64,000 bases of DNA from Dermacentor variabilis (Eukaryota; Arthropoda; Arachnida; Ixodida; Ixodidae): positions 157,439,105 to 157,503,104 of the forward strand of contig NC_134572.1 in assembly GCF_050947875.1 (NCBI RefSeq). The letters run 5' to 3'. Positions 1-12,262 of the stretch are shown one piece after another. The stretch's first letter is position 1; every line of letters begins with the position of its first letter. A program made the translations under genes and the position numbers. The notes under the pieces are model-generated. The model searched no databases. It saw nothing but the letters and a program-made list of their open reading frames with translations, and had not been told where the DNA came from.

Positions 1-327
1 AAAGACCGCGCACGGAGCGATGGCACGAAAATTGCTAGGCGTAACGTTGAGAGACAGGAAGAGGGCGTTGTGGATTATAGAGTAAACAGGAATAGCCGAT
101 ATTGTAATTGACATAAACCGAAACAAATGGAGCTACAGAAACCATTAGGGCTACAGAATGGGGCCAAGAGAGGGGAAGCGCAGTCAAGGAAGGCAGAAGG
201 CTACGTGGGGCGGTGAAATTAAGAAATTAGCCGGCTTTAGCCGGAATCGGTTGGCGCAGGACAGGCGTAATTGGATATCGCAGGGAGAGGCCTTCGTCGT
301 GCTGTGGACATGAAATAGACTGATGAC
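1..327 (+). pseudogene. RTE-like LINE, 3' end of reverse transcriptase ORF (fragment)
   Basis: Conceptual translation with frame changes gives the C-terminal tail shared with the copies ending at 7271 and 18250: an ERSMARKLLGVTLRDRKRA-like stretch, then GRQKATWGGEIK, then a GEAF..LWT terminus. The tail follows the RT domain in RTE-like endonuclease-reverse transcriptase LINEs. The frame is broken by an in-frame stop soon after the start and by indels. The (GAT)n tail typical of the other copies has decayed to TGATGACCATG near 320. The 5' part lies outside the window or was never copied. This is the most diverged of the three copies, so probably the oldest. Confidence 0.75.
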
Positions 328-2233
328 CATGTCAAGCTCGTTTTTATTGTCTACTTATAGGTTAGGAGCGTGAAAGTTGCCTTTTTTCAATTATTTATTG
401 TGGTTAAATGCCGAAAGGTCATCTCAGTTTACGTTGACGGAGTAAGAATCGCCTAGTGTTTTCTATTTAGAAACTGCATTTCATTGTCTAATTGCAAACA
501 GAGAATAAAACACAGCTTGCCACCTACCAGCTGTATCGTACGCCCTAGATTTTCGCATACCGCCGAGAACATGAGCAACAGGAAGGTCTACGCAGTCTTT
601 GACAACGTAGAGGCCTAAATCAATATAGTATGAAATCTCTCGAAAGTGCGTGACAAGAATGTGAGTAAGCCACTTCCGTACAGCGAGACATGCCTACAAC
701 TTCATATTGAAGATAACTGTTTTAATTATCGCTTCTATCTTAATTTCGAAAAAGAAAGGATTGACGGCCAACTTTCCATATAGTATTCTTGATGTCTTGG
801 GAGGAAAACACATGATGACGCACTCAAAGTCAACGCTCGCCATGTGTCAAGAGTCCCTGACCACCGTCTTGCTCGCTTGTTAGAGAAGAGACCCTAGATA
901 GCGTATTCAAAAGCTTTTGCTTCTAAGCAGCAACCTGTAATTGACATTCTCGAACACCACTAAAACACTGTACCTTTCGTTGTGCCTGAAAAAGCCTCCA
1001 GTGTTCCTTAGTTCCATGGTTGCGAAGAACGCAAGCCAGTCCTCTGCGGCACTAAAGCAGAACAAATTGGAGCGTTTACAAACTTCATAAGCAAACCAAA
1101 TCTGGGTTTACACGAACGGAAGCTCCGTCTCGGAAAGTGTGACCGATGACTTCGCTATCCGATCTCGGTCGATCTTTGCTATTCCTCAGAGAACCACCCG
1201 CACGGCCGCTTCCTGTTGGATTGTGATGTAATGAACTCCAGTTAACCTTGCTGAGGCATTTATATTGCATAAAAAAGTCTTCTTATTAGCTGCAGAGCCT
1301 CCGCAACGACTGTAAAAAGCTTTCTACCATTATGCTGCCGAAATTATAAAAATCTAAAAATAGCAAGAACTGAAAAAAATTGTAGGAGGGTTCTAGTTTC
1401 CGGTGGCCTTCTTGTAGCTTTAAGACGTCCCCCTATTTAATACATAGGAGTTTCATGGTTCAGCAGGACAGCGCTCGACTGCTTTATACAGAGGTTGCAG
1501 TGCCTCCAGATTTCTTTGTTCGTTTGTAATGACACTGATACTACGCTTCGACTGGAGATCCTGAATTCACTGAAAGCTTCCTGAAGGAAAATGCGCGCCC
1601 TTATATCTTGGCGACTGTGCTTGATGTTCTTCAATAGGAAACTCAAATTTATTTTTACTAATATGTTTTAATGGCTTGCTTCGAATCGACGCGGTAGAGA
1701 ACACAGCCCCGACCTGTGGCTCCCAAGATTGTAAGCCGGCTGGTTCAGCGCGAGTTGCGATTCAATGCGCGCTACTCATGGGCAGAAAGCACGGTGAGTG
1801 TAAACTTCTCTGCGTTGACTGCTATGGGGCCTGTTACCACGCCCTGTTACAAAAATAATGTGTTCATGTCAGCCAATAAACAGCCTGCATAAGTGTTGTT
1901 GTCGATGTGCAACATGCTATGTTCGTTATTGCTGTAATAAGAATTAGGTGCGGAGTAGTTTTCTTTGAGAGTAATACACTTACCATAGCGGCAAGTAATG
2001 CTGTCGTGGTCTTCACGCAACGTGTATGTGAAGGAGCATACGTCGTCGCTAGCGTCTCGCGCTTATCTCGCCGTGCGCTACAGTGTTTTCGCTAAGTTTC
2101 ATTCTCCATACACAGCATAAGTTCTTTTCTGCACTAGAAAATGATGTTGCATTGTGGCCCTTTAGCTTATCACTTTTGCTCGCTAGACATTGTAGAATTG
2201 GGTCAGTAGAATGAGGAATAAATTCATAGCAGA
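328..2233. other. No recognisable gene or repeat
   Basis: Short random-looking ORFs on both strands (up to about 70 codons), no protein family motifs, no long tandem repeat. I see nothing supportable here. Confidence 0.6.
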
Positions 2234-2271
2234 TTGAGCAAACTAATGCATGCGTGCATTAGTTTGCTCAA
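2234..2271. repeat. Perfect hairpin, 17-bp arms, 4-nt loop
   Basis: TTGAGCAAACTAATGCA at 2234-2250 is followed by TGCG and then its exact reverse complement at 2255-2271. The short loop and perfect arms suggest a snap-back template switch or a small structured RNA. No coding context. Confidence 0.9.
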
Positions 2272-2317
2272 GAGAAAATACCGCTACCAATCCTGCTACT
2301 TCAAAAGTAGCCAGTTA

Positions 2318-2469
2318 AATATTACGCCATGTGTGCCCAACAACGCCGACGACGAAGAAGACCTTGTGTGTGCAAGCGAGGTGCTAGAGAAGAAGCCTGG
2401 AATAAACGCTTGGCCTAATTCTCTCGAATAAATACCGCTCTCCACTCTTGTCACCAGTGAGCATAGACA
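2318..2469 (+). repeat. Degenerate 5' LTR of a gag-only Gypsy element
   Basis: This 150-bp stretch aligns along most of its length with the two LTRs at 12076-12228 and 13506-13661. Shared blocks include GTGTGTGCAAGCGAGG and AAATACCGCTCTCC. It ends in a GACA terminus directly before a TGGTGGAGGTGC primer-binding site. The left edge (expected TGCCGC) has mutated, so the start is approximate. Confidence 0.7.
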
Positions 2470-3500
2470 GTGGTGGAGGTGCTGGGCGTATGCATCATCG
2501 CCTAATTACAGGGACGTCTCCTGTGAGTAGCCCTGCATCCAGCCCTTCAAGACATCATCCACGCGTCGAGACACCCGTGCACCGCGCAAGCCGCCGCCTG
2601 CAAGGTCTATGCCCGAAATCCGGCCTCTTGCAAGGAACTTGGTCAGCGACCTCACCGACTTAGGAAATGGCGCTTGCAAGTCCTATACAGGTGACAGTTC
2701 AAAACAATCTAGTCCCCACAAACCTCTACGGTGTCACGTATAAAGACGCCTAAGACTGGCTGGACGAGTACGAACGCGTCTGGACCAGAAGCTTTCCAAT
2801 GTGTACTTCGCTCTTGAAGGTAGCGCAAGGACGTGGTTCCCAAACCGCGGGGCACATTTGAAAACGGGGGACGAATTTTGCCTTCGGCTTCATGATACCT
2901 TCGGAAGCACTGATCGCCGAGATAATGCACAACGTCTTCTCGAGTTACGCATTCAGAAGCCCAACGAAAGTGTTTCTAGGTTTTCCGAGGACATGTCTCG
3001 TTTGTTTCGTCGCGCGGATACCAACATGCCTTATTCGAAGAAGCTGAGCCATCTTATGCGCGGCGTCAAAGAATAGCTATTCGCTGGTCTCGTGCGTAAC
3101 CTGCCTACAATACTGAAAGAATTCATTAAGGCAGCCACAGCCATTGGCAGGGGGAAGCGGGCGCTGCGGCAGCGTTGCCGGCAATACGAACACCCGACTA
3201 ACGATGCGTCTGCAGGAGCCGCAGTACAGACAGTGGAAGACGATACCTCGCTGCGTCAACTAATAGGAGACATTGTGCGCATGGAGACAAAGAAGCAAAC
3301 TGTGACGGCGAAGTAGTGCACTGTTGCTTTGGTTGCTGAAGTTGTCCGCCAAGAAATTCGGCAAGCATTTGCATCACCCGAGCCACTCACTGAACCGTGT
3401 CCCGAGCCACGCTTGGAGCCGCGCTCAAACAGCTAAGCAGACGCTGTCCGTCTCGGGCTTTCTACCGTGCCAGTACAGCAGTACCACCATTGGCCACCTA
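2448..3500 (+). pseudogene. Ty3/Gypsy gag, broken, 3' truncated
   Basis: The reading frames encode a retrotransposon Gag capsid-like region: ALEGSARTWF, then a QRLLELRIQ.P.ESV helix block, FRRAD, and LSHLMRG. The same protein is at 12263-13400. Compared with that copy, this one has a TAG after the N-terminal Pro/Arg-rich part (near 2662), a net deletion of about 22 bp near 2778 that shifts the frame, and a TAG at about 3074 where the other copy has CAG. Similarity stops near 3500, with no pol and no 3' LTR, so the element is truncated. Gag would form the virus-like particle; this copy cannot make it whole. Confidence 0.8.
2471..2482 (+). other. Candidate tRNA primer-binding site
   Basis: TGGTGGAGGTGC lies one base after the LTR end. 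Starting with TGG, complementary to a tRNA CCA end, and lying next to an LTR are what a retrotransposon PBS should show. The same site follows the LTR at 12228. I cannot name the tRNA. Confidence 0.65.
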
Positions 3501-4782
3501 TTTGGTTAAAAATTCGGTTAAAAAACTCATAATCGCAATTTCCCCAAAAGATATAACGACCTCTTACCTAGATTTTTCCAGACAAAAGCCCTGGGGCGTT
3601 CTGCTGAAATTACTCTCATTTCCATGCTTCCCTGCTTCAGACTGCGCGTTATCAGCCATCCTGAACTTTAGGATCGCTTTTGCTTAGTGAACGTTTTTTG
3701 TAAATGTTGGGAACCATGTATTTCGAGAGAAAGGATGCTTTTGTGATGTTGTCCAATGCAAAGTAAGATATTTACATTTAAGAAATGAGAAATTGTAAGT
3801 TTTCCTACATAGTTACGCGCCTATTAGCGATGTTATTTCTGCTCTACTTGCAATATATTCAGCTCTGAAATAAAGCTTGTTTTTTGTTGTTTTTTTTAGT
3901 TTGCTAACATCGAAAATATAGCACATTGCTCTGCCTTTTGTAATCCTGGCTAACAGTAAGAGACTCAAGATATGGCTGGCTGGTTAGCTTACCTGTCCTG
4001 AATGCTAGAGGGAATGTTTCAGTAAGCAATGTTGAACTCGTTATACTTAGGTACTACGGAAACAGCCCCGGACAAAAACTAAATTGTCGTTACAAGAACA
4101 ACGATGATGGACATAATGAGCGGTAAGGATAAAACAGACGAAAAATCCATAGGGAACGATTTTTTGCCTCCTTGTACCGAGAAAATTGAGCGCCCGTAGG
4201 TGCCATATCAAACGACAAGCATGATTGCCTTTTCATGTCGCGGGTGAACAAAACCATTGCCATAACAGCATACTTGATTTTTGTCTGTCTTGGAAGCTTG
4301 GCTTAGCACACAAAGGGAATGAATCCACGCAACTGATACAATGAACTGTTACCTTGCATGTGCACCAGCTGCCACTGCCAGGGAATACTTCCAGACGCTA
4401 TATGACGCACATGAGGTGCGCTCTGCTATGGCCGCTGGCAGGAGCCGCTGAGTATATGGCAGACGCTATTGATCGCGTCAGCCGGAGGAAGGTACGCGGC
4501 GCAGCTTCATAATGGTTCAACTGGTTCGTGTCCCCTTTTCACCATAAAACATTATGCAGCGAGAAAACGCCAATGCGCGTGTCGGTGCACTTCATGCGTC
4601 GAAGTAAATTGCGTAGGACTGCATAAATAACCGTGAGGTCAATTTGGTTCTTAGGAAGCTGTTTTCATTCAAAGGTAAGACACTGTTGCTCTTGTTATGA
4701 CGCCGTTCTTCATAGCCGTTCGCAGAAGAGCAGTTACATGATTCATAGCACCATTTTGTACCAGTTAAGAATGCATAGAATT
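3501..4782. other. No recognisable gene or repeat
   Basis: A-T rich single-copy-looking sequence with a T-rich run near 3885. No ORF with a family motif was seen on either strand. Confidence 0.55.
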
Positions 4783-4788
4783 ATGTAG

Positions 4789-7271
4789 GTGTATAACCCT
4801 AAATGCAGTCATGATGACCAGGAAGTCGAAAGCTTTTATGAAGACGTGGAATCGGCGATGGGTAAAGTCAAAACAAACTACACTATACTGATGGGCGACT
4901 TCAATGCCAGGGTAGGCAAGAAGCAGGCTGGAGACAAGTCAGTGGGGGAATATGGCATAGGCTCTAGGAATAGCAGAGGAGAATTATTAGTAGAGTTTGC
5001 TGAACAGAATAATATGCGGATAATGAACACCTTTTTCCGCAAGCGGGTTAGTCGAAAGTGGATGTGGAGGAGCCCGAATGGTGAGACTAGAAATGAAATC
5101 GACTTCACACTCTGCGCGAACCCTGGCATCATACAAGATGTAGACGTGCTCGGCAGGGTACGCTGCAGTGACCATAGGATGGTAAGAACTCGAATTACCC
5201 TAGACTTGAGGAGGGAACGAAAGAAACTGGTACAATAGAAGCCAATCAATGAGTTAGCGGTAAGGGGGAAACTAGAGGAATTCCGGATCAAGCTACAGAA
5301 CAGGTATTCGACTTTAACTGAGGAAGAGGACCTTAGTGTTGAAGCAATGAACGACTATCTCATGGGCATCATTAAGGAGTGCGCAATAGAAGTCGGTGGT
5401 AACGCCGTTAGACAGGAAACTAGTAAGGTATCGCAGGAGACGAATGATCTGATCAAGAAACGCCAATGTATGAAAGCCTCTAACCCTACAGCTAGAATAG
5501 AACTGGCAGAACTTTCTAAGTTAATCAACAAGCGTAAGACAGCGGACATCAGGAACTATAATATGGATAGAATTGAACAGGCTCTCAGCAACGGAGGAAG
5601 CCTAAAAACAGTGAAGAAGAGACTAGGAATAGGCAAGAATCAGATGTGTGCGTTAAGAGACAAAGCCGGCAATATCGTTACTAATATGGATGAGATAGTT
5701 CAAGTGGCTGAGGAGTTCTATAGAGATTTATACAGTACCAGTGGCACCCACGACGATAGTGGAAGAGAAAACAGTCTAGAGGAATTTGAAATCCCAAAGG
5801 TAACGCCGCAAGAAGTAAAGAAAGCCTTGGGAGACATGCAAAGGGGGAAGGCAGCTGGGGAGGATCAGGTAACAGCAGGTTTGTTGAAGGATGGTGGGCA
5901 CAATGTTCTAGAGAAACTGACCGCACTGTATACGCAATGCCTCATGACTTCGTGCCTACCGGAGTCTTGGAAGAACGCTAACATATTCCTAATCCATAAG
6001 AAAGGGAACGCGAAGGACTTGAAAAATTTTAAACCGATCAGCTTACTGTTAGTTGCCTACAAAATATTTACTAAGGTAGTCGCAAATGAAATCAAGGACA
6101 CCTTAGACTTCTGTCAAGCAAAGGACCAGGCAGGATTCCGTAAAGATTACTCTACAATAGACCATATTCACACTATCAATGAGGTGACAGAGAAATGCGC
6201 CGAATATTATATGTAGCTTTCATTGATTACGAGAAGGCGTTTGATTCCGTCGAAACCTCAGCATTCATGGAGGCAGTACGGAATCAGGGTGTAGATGAGG
6301 CGTATGTAAAAATACTGAAACATATTTGTAGCGGTTCCACAGCCACTATAGTCCTCCATAAGCAAAGCAACAAAATCCCAATGAAGAAAGGCGTCAGGCA
6401 GGGAGATACGATCTCTCCAATGCTATTCACAGCGTGGTTACAGGAGTTATTCAGAGACCTGGATTGGGAAGAATTGGGGATAAAAGTTGATGGAGAATAC
6501 CTTAGCAACTTGCGATTTGCTGATGATATTGCCTTGCTTAGTAACTCAGGAGACCAATTGCAATGCATGCTCACTGACCTGAAGAGGAAAAGCAGAAGGG
6601 TGAGTCTGAAAATTAATTTGCAGAAAACTAAAGTATTGTTTAACAGTCTCGGAAGAGAACAGCAGCTTACGATAGGTAGCGAAGCAATGGAAGTGGTAAG
6701 GGAATACATCTACTTAGGGCAGGTAGTGACCACGGATCCGGATCATGAGACTGGAATAACCAGAAGAATAAGAATGGGCTGGGGTGCGTTTGGCAGGCAT
6801 TCTCAAAACATGAACAGCAGGTTGCCACTATCCCTCAAAAGGAAAGTGTATAACAGCTTTGTGTTACCAGTACTCACATATGGGGCAGAAACCTGGAGGC
6901 TTACGAAAAGGGTTCTGCTGAAATTGAGGACGACGCAACGAGCTATGGAAAGAAGAATGATGGCTGTGACGTTAAGGGATAAGAAAAGAGCAGATTGGGT
7001 GAGGCAACAAACACGGGTAAACGACATCTTAGTTGAAATCAAGAAAAAGAAATGGGCATGGGCCGGACATGTAATGAGGAGGGACGATAACCGATGGTCA
7101 CTAAGTGTTGCGGACTGGATTCCAAGGGAAGGGATGCGTAGCAGGGGGCGGCAGAAAGTTAGGTGGGCGGATGACATTAAGACGTTTGCAGGGACAATAT
7201 GGCCACAATTAGTACATGACCGGGGTAGTTGGAGAAGTATGGGAGAGGCCTTTGCCCTGCAGTGGACGTAA
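4789..7271 (+). pseudogene. Endonuclease-reverse transcriptase ORF of RTE-like LINE copy 1
   Basis: One polyprotein frame, now in three pieces. 4789-5238 is the C-terminal part of an APE-type endonuclease (motifs GDFNARVG and CSDHRMV). 5347-6216 is the connector and start of the RT (KAAGEDQVTAGLLKDGG, then the PISLL block). 6195-7271 is the RT core with the catalytic FADD box (LRFADDIALL) and the C-terminal AWAGHVMRR...GRQKVRWADDI tail. Against copy 2 the breaks are a TAG at 5236-5238 where copy 2 has GAG, and a 10-bp deletion near 6207 that throws the frame. The last 358-codon piece is still open. The catalytic aspartates survive, but the protein cannot be made whole. Confidence 0.88.
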
Positions 7272-7272
7272 C

Positions 7273-7275
<3 letters not shown>

Positions 7276-7311
<36 letters not shown>
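7276..7311 (+). repeat. (GAT)12 3' tail of RTE copy 1
   Basis: Twelve perfect GAT units directly after the ORF stop. The same tail has 17 units at 18260-18310. Such simple-repeat tails mark the 3' end of RTE-like LINEs. Confidence 0.92.
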
Positions 7312-8180
7312 AATTAGGGCTGAATCTGCTACTGAGCTGCGGTGCGAGTAGGAAAGTTCAAAAAATGTTATATGCCAATTTTTTCCGTGTCCAGAAAGAA
7401 CAGCATTAATTACCGAGTTATGATCGGGAGGAGGTGCGGTACGTGCAACCGATAATATGCAGACAGGTTTTGATGTACTGGTTCAACTGCATGCTAAATG
7501 AAAATTGCTAATCTCTCGTTTGTCGCCCGTGTAGATGCTCACGTGAAACACTTACAAAGTTCTCCCGCTGCCCACGCAAAAAAAAAACCAAGGTGGCAGT
7601 GATTCTTTATTTGCATAAAATCGGGCACATATTGTTCGTAACATGTACTTGCAGATTACAGTACGCAGGTAAACTGCTGCATTTTAGGCATATTTCTTAG
7701 ACAAGCGTTCTAGAGGATTTACAGTTGTGGTATTACAAACAGGAGAGGAAGTGTGATAAGCTTAACCAAAAAGAGAAAGCTTTGGGAATCTGTGGTCATG
7801 TTTATTTTAAGTGTCAATATTGTCAGTTTCATGCAGCGTTTTAAGAAAAGTACTCATGTAAGTGTTTTAGAGCGTTCAGTGATCTTTATTTTAATGTTTG
7901 ACAGAGGGCTGAATCAGTAGTGCTTGGAAATGATTTCCTGTTTGTTTAATGTGCAATGACGGGTGAGAATTTATTCTCCTGTCTAATTAAAAGAAAGAAA
8001 CCTAGAACCTAACAGTTGCTTCGTGAACCATGAATGCACGCGGCTTTAGTGCATAATTTAGCGACAATGCCCCGATCAGCAACGACGTGTTCTCCCCCTC
8101 GCGCTTGCGTGCGCGAGGGAGCCACTCTCCGGGGAAAACGTGCCGAGGTGTTGACTACACCCTATTGTACCTTACCTACC

Positions 8181-8181
<1 letters not shown>
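7312..8181. other. No recognisable gene or repeat
   Basis: No family motif and no repeated block shared with the rest of the window, apart from simple A-rich runs near 7578. Confidence 0.55.
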
Positions 8182-8211
<30 letters not shown>

Positions 8212-8344
8212 CATACATACATACATACATACATACATACATACATACATACATACATACATACATACATACATACATACATACATACATACATACATAC
8301 ATACATACATACATACATACATACATACATACATACATACATAC
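8182..8344. repeat. (CATA)n microsatellite, about 40 units
   Basis: Uninterrupted tetranucleotide repeat. It creates long artificial ORFs on both strands (repeating Tyr-Ile-His-Thr or Met-Tyr-Val-Cys) that are not genes. Confidence 0.97.
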
Positions 8345-11300
8345 AAAGTCAGCTCAGAAGTCAACAAATCATAACACGAAGGGCAGCGTAGACAAACTTA
8401 GCTGTAGATATTTCTATTACTGAATCACAAATAAATGAAAACGAAAGCTGATCAAAAAACAAATGGCAGCAGGAGGAATACCAATCCACATGTTGGAATT
8501 ACAAGAGCGATGTTTTTACCAACTCAGCAACAACACCGCTGTTTTCCTCTCATTTATTCGGCTGTTTATGTGTGTCTGCTAGCACTAATCCTGCGATTGA
8601 GGCAGCCCCACCATTCGCGGCCACGGTAATGGATGAAGAACATTCGATGCACCGGCTTCAGATAGTACGCGAATTTTCGGATGAAGGAAACATTTCAATA
8701 AGCCAACATATGCTACCTCAAGGCAGCAAAGCAGCCAGATTCGAGACCATCGCTATCTGCCATATACACTCGTGCAAAAGACGCAGCCGTGTCAGGATAG
8801 CACAAGAAAATTCGCTACCCAAAATTCAAGCAATCCAACGAGTCTATGCGGTAATGAACGAGGATAAAGAAAACCGAGAGTCCTGACCTGTATTCGTCAG
8901 ATAGTAAGTTGTTGACCTAATAGGATCTGGATAAAAAGAAGGGCATGTAATGGGAGTCTTATTGCTATACAAAGAAGCCCTTACTGTCGACAATACCAAA
9001 TAAAAGCGCGCTGCGATACAAAAGAAGAGTGACCGTGTCTAGAGAGGACACTTATTGTTTGTCCAGTCCCTCTCATCGATCGTCCAATAGCAGGGAAAAT
9101 GGAAAGACACAGAGACAGATGGACAGAGGGCGGGCATAATCTGAAGGCGTTGCCTGAGAACATGGAGCCCGTGTAAAGTAGCATGTCATTTCAAGCCCAT
9201 CCCCGTCGAGCCAATGTAGCCTTGCGCCGGTGGTGGTCCTGTTGTAGGCCGCCGAGAGAAAGTAACCTGTAAGCACCTCCCGCCGCCTGAGTGTGGTCTA
9301 CGCAAGCCCTGTCCCGCAGCCAAGCAAGTTCGCGAATGCCGACAAAAAGTTGGCAAAAATGTAGCAGCCAGCTAACCCAGCCCTTCCCCTCCCAACCAAC
9401 CGCAGCTGTAATAACAGCTGGTTGACACCGTTTAATAATCACCCCAGGCAGGGAGGTGAGGCACATCGAGTTTTCGGAAACGCAAGGCGACGGAGTCCTA
9501 CAACTATTGTTTCGCGTTCGAAGCACCGTGATCTATTGAAGATCCCAGCGTTGCGCATTATAAATTTTATCCTTGGTATGATGGTAAATGTCCTCGGCAT
9601 GGTAGGTGCAGTGGCAGAGGGTTGGATGTATTGGTGGAAAACATACTGCATGACCTGCCTCAATGGAGAGCATGCAAAGTGGATGGTGGGTGCGCATCGT
9701 GGATGGTGGGATACCTGCTGGGTGAACTGTGTAATTGGTGGGTGAATCATGAATGCCCTGGTTGAACGGCGGGAGTGCTGCTTGGTTGGTAGGACACATA
9801 CATGGTGACTTGTCTAAATGATGGTCTAATGGTTGCGTGCTGCATGAATTGTCGGTGTACTGAGCGGATGTAGTCCTCCCACTATGTGGGAGGACAATGG
9901 GTTAATGTATACCACAGCGAGAAAATTATAGGTGGCTTATGAATATTAGTAAAGCAGTGATGATGGCGTGCTGATGATGTGATGGGACTGATTCATGTTC
10001 CCAAATAGTCTCCAGTGAAGTCCCATTTTTATAAACGTACATCACATGTATTTTTCTAACAATTTATCAAGTATTTTGTGATGCTGAATAATCCACCATT
10101 GCACCCTGCTAAATTTGTATCTAGTAGTAATATTTTTATTATTGTAATGATTTCAGGGTCTCACAATTCACATTTTTTTTTCACAGTAAGATGCCACTGC
10201 TTTGCTACCCTTTGTAGGCAGTGGGAGCTGGTGAAGCGGCTTCAGTGCTAGCTTTGCTCCCATCATTTCTCGTTTGCAGCACACTAAAGTAATATTGAGT
10301 TTAATTCAACTTGGAAACACTTATGGTGATTTTAAAGCATGCTAGATATGTAAGTACTACTACAATGCAGTAGCTATGGTAAACTGCATGCCCGTCAGCA
10401 TGTTGAAACCGCCACAGACTTTCCCTCAGTGGCTGTTGTCGGACCAGTAGCATAAAGGGAATACTCAGGGAAAAATGAGAATTCTTCTAATATAATTAGT
10501 TATGGCTAGTTGGTACAAAAGCAATCATATTTCTGCCACAAAAAGAGGCAATAGGATATAGAAAAAATTCTGGAGTGATAACACAAGACGCCGAACAAAA
10601 ATTATAAACTATCTGAAGGACAATGTTCTTTGAAGAAGCCGCGATTTTAATGGGCACTGTGGCACAATCATTGTGCAGGCTGTAGATGACTAGCAAAAAA
10701 TGCGTAAATTAGGCTGTTCACAATCATTTCTTTCGATGCACTGTCTGGACCTCTACATCTACATCTGTCTCTAGTTCGAAGATGCACCCAGTTGAAAAAA
10801 AAAACACGCATAGAAATTTGGTGTATTTCAGAGTGTTCTAGTGGAAATGTCAGCAAAGTATGGTGGTAAATGGCATGCACACGAGACTGGTCTTGTGTAA
10901 TCCGGTATGCACACCAGGAGGGTGTAGTACTGCCTGGTGTGTACGCCACAGTACTGAAGTGTTACTCGCTGTGCATATTACTGTGGTGTGATGCTTGTCT
11001 GGCGTGTATGCCAGTGGCTTCTGGTGTAAGTTTGCGTTTCACACAGCAGCCAGCTCCGAAAGGCTATTGCAGGAATGGAGAGTACAGAATATGAATTTAG
11101 CAAAGAATTCAAGCGAAAGCAGAAGAAGATGTCATGTAAAACCAGTGATAAACTAATAGCAGAGGAATTCAGCAGGTGACAAAGAATGAACATGAATCGG
11201 TTAGAATTCTACAGTTTTATAGTGTGGACAAAAACAACATTTACATATCTCGGTGTGCTGAAGAGGACACATATTCACACAGGATGATGTTCTGTGGATG

Positions 11301-12071
11301 TAGGTCTGTTAGTGATGAAGGTACTGAGTAAAGGAAATTGTGAAGAGGTACACAGGATGGAAAGACATTGATGATTCGACATAGTGACAGGAAGAGTGAG
11401 TGCCGTGTTAAATGTTTCAAAAAAAGGACTTAATACAATAGAAATCGTTACCTGAGAACTCTGCCTACAAGTTGTGACAGAAACCATGTGAGTTGAATTA
11501 TGCTGAATTATGATATCGCATACATTAACATTACCATGAAAGTTTCAGTTACCACGAAGTTACGCATTTGCTTGCAAAACTGCAGGATACACATTAAAGC
11601 TGCTTTATAAGGGGATGATACATTCTATATATAATATATATATATTTTGAGACTGTGTCAAATTACAATAAAACATTGTTGCCTAAATTTCCGACTATTG
11701 AATTTTTAGAAGAACACAAAATTCAATTATTACTGTATGTTTTGCTTGGTACGAGCGGAAGTTCGACGAGAAATAGTTGAGTAATGGCGGACAAACTGCG
11801 CGCATAATATGCTTGTTTTATTCTAGTGTCCCGCTTCCACGTGGTTGCCTAATATGAAGCTTTTGAAGACTAGGAGTTTTAAAATGTGACAATTTCAAGA
11901 CTAATGGTTGCCTAACAGGCCTACACTTTCTATAAAGACATGATACAAAGCGGTTATGAGAAATAAAGTTGCTGCTTCTAGCTTTCATAAGATCCATTTT
12001 AGGTTATGTGCTGAAAGTCGGTACTAGTGCTTAAAATCTGTTTTCTGATGGTCTATTTTACTTACACTATA
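8345..12071. other. Long stretch without recognisable genes
   Basis: No ORF here shows a known family motif. The longest is 9191-9526 on the minus strand (111 codons), and 8572-8886 on the plus strand has 104 codons. A TGGTGGG-rich tract lies at 9560-9760, a small hairpin at 9873-9895, a 9-bp-arm inverted repeat (CACACCAGG/CCTGGTGTG) near 10908-10939, and an AT-rich TATATA run at 11626-11646. A diverged repeat or non-coding gene could be missed by eye. Confidence 0.5.
9873..9895. repeat. Perfect short hairpin, 10-bp arms, 3-nt loop
   Basis: GTCCTCCCAC, loop TAT, then GTGGGAGGAC. It could fold as RNA or DNA. No U-tract follows, so it is not a bacterial-type terminator. Confidence 0.85.
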
Positions 12072-12075
12072 ATAT
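12072..12075 (+). repeat. Left target-site duplication ATAT
   Basis: ATAT immediately before the LTR at 12076 matches ATAT at 13662-13665 immediately after the second LTR. Four to six bp is usual for Ty3/Gypsy integration. The sequence is simple, so it is supportive but not decisive by itself. Confidence 0.7.
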
Positions 12076-12228
12076 TGCCGCAACGCCATCTGTGCGTAAC
12101 AAAGTTGACGATAAAGACGACCTCGTGTGTGCAAGCGAGGCGCTACCGAAGAAGTCTGGACTGAGCGCTTGCCCTAAATCTCTCTATTAAATACCGCTCT
12201 CCGCCTTTATCTCCAGTGAGCCGTGACA
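12076..12228 (+). repeat. 5' LTR (153 bp)
   Basis: Starts TG and ends CA. Nearly the same sequence is repeated at 13506-13661. It contains an AAATACCGCTCTCCGCC block shared with the degenerate LTR at 2318-2469. Confidence 0.93.
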
Positions 12229-12229
12229 C

Positions 12230-12241
12230 TGGTGGAGGTGC
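12230..12241 (+). other. Primer-binding site
   Basis: TGGTGGAGGTGC starts one base after the LTR end and is identical to the site at 2471. tRNA identity not determined. Confidence 0.75.
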
Positions 12242-12262
12242 GGGGTATCGCATCATGACCTA

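Larger units (their letters stand above)
4783..7311 (+). mobile_element. RTE-like LINE copy 1, 5' truncated
   Basis: Closely similar to the element at 15395-18310 from about 4783 to its (GAT)n end. It starts inside the endonuclease domain, so the first 125 or so codons present in copy 2 are missing. The usual cause is incomplete reverse transcription. The 3' end is the ORF stop, a few bases, and 12 GAT units, as expected for RTE-type elements with a very short 3' UTR. I could not find a target duplication by eye. Confidence 0.85.

Noticed and set aside
8034..8423. 129-codon ORF with repeating Tyr-Ile-His-Thr
   Set aside because: Produced by the (CATA)n microsatellite; no start context or family similarity.
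8572..8886. 104-codon ORF as a possible host gene
   Set aside because: No recognisable motif; overlaps another random ORF and lacks neighbouring exons.
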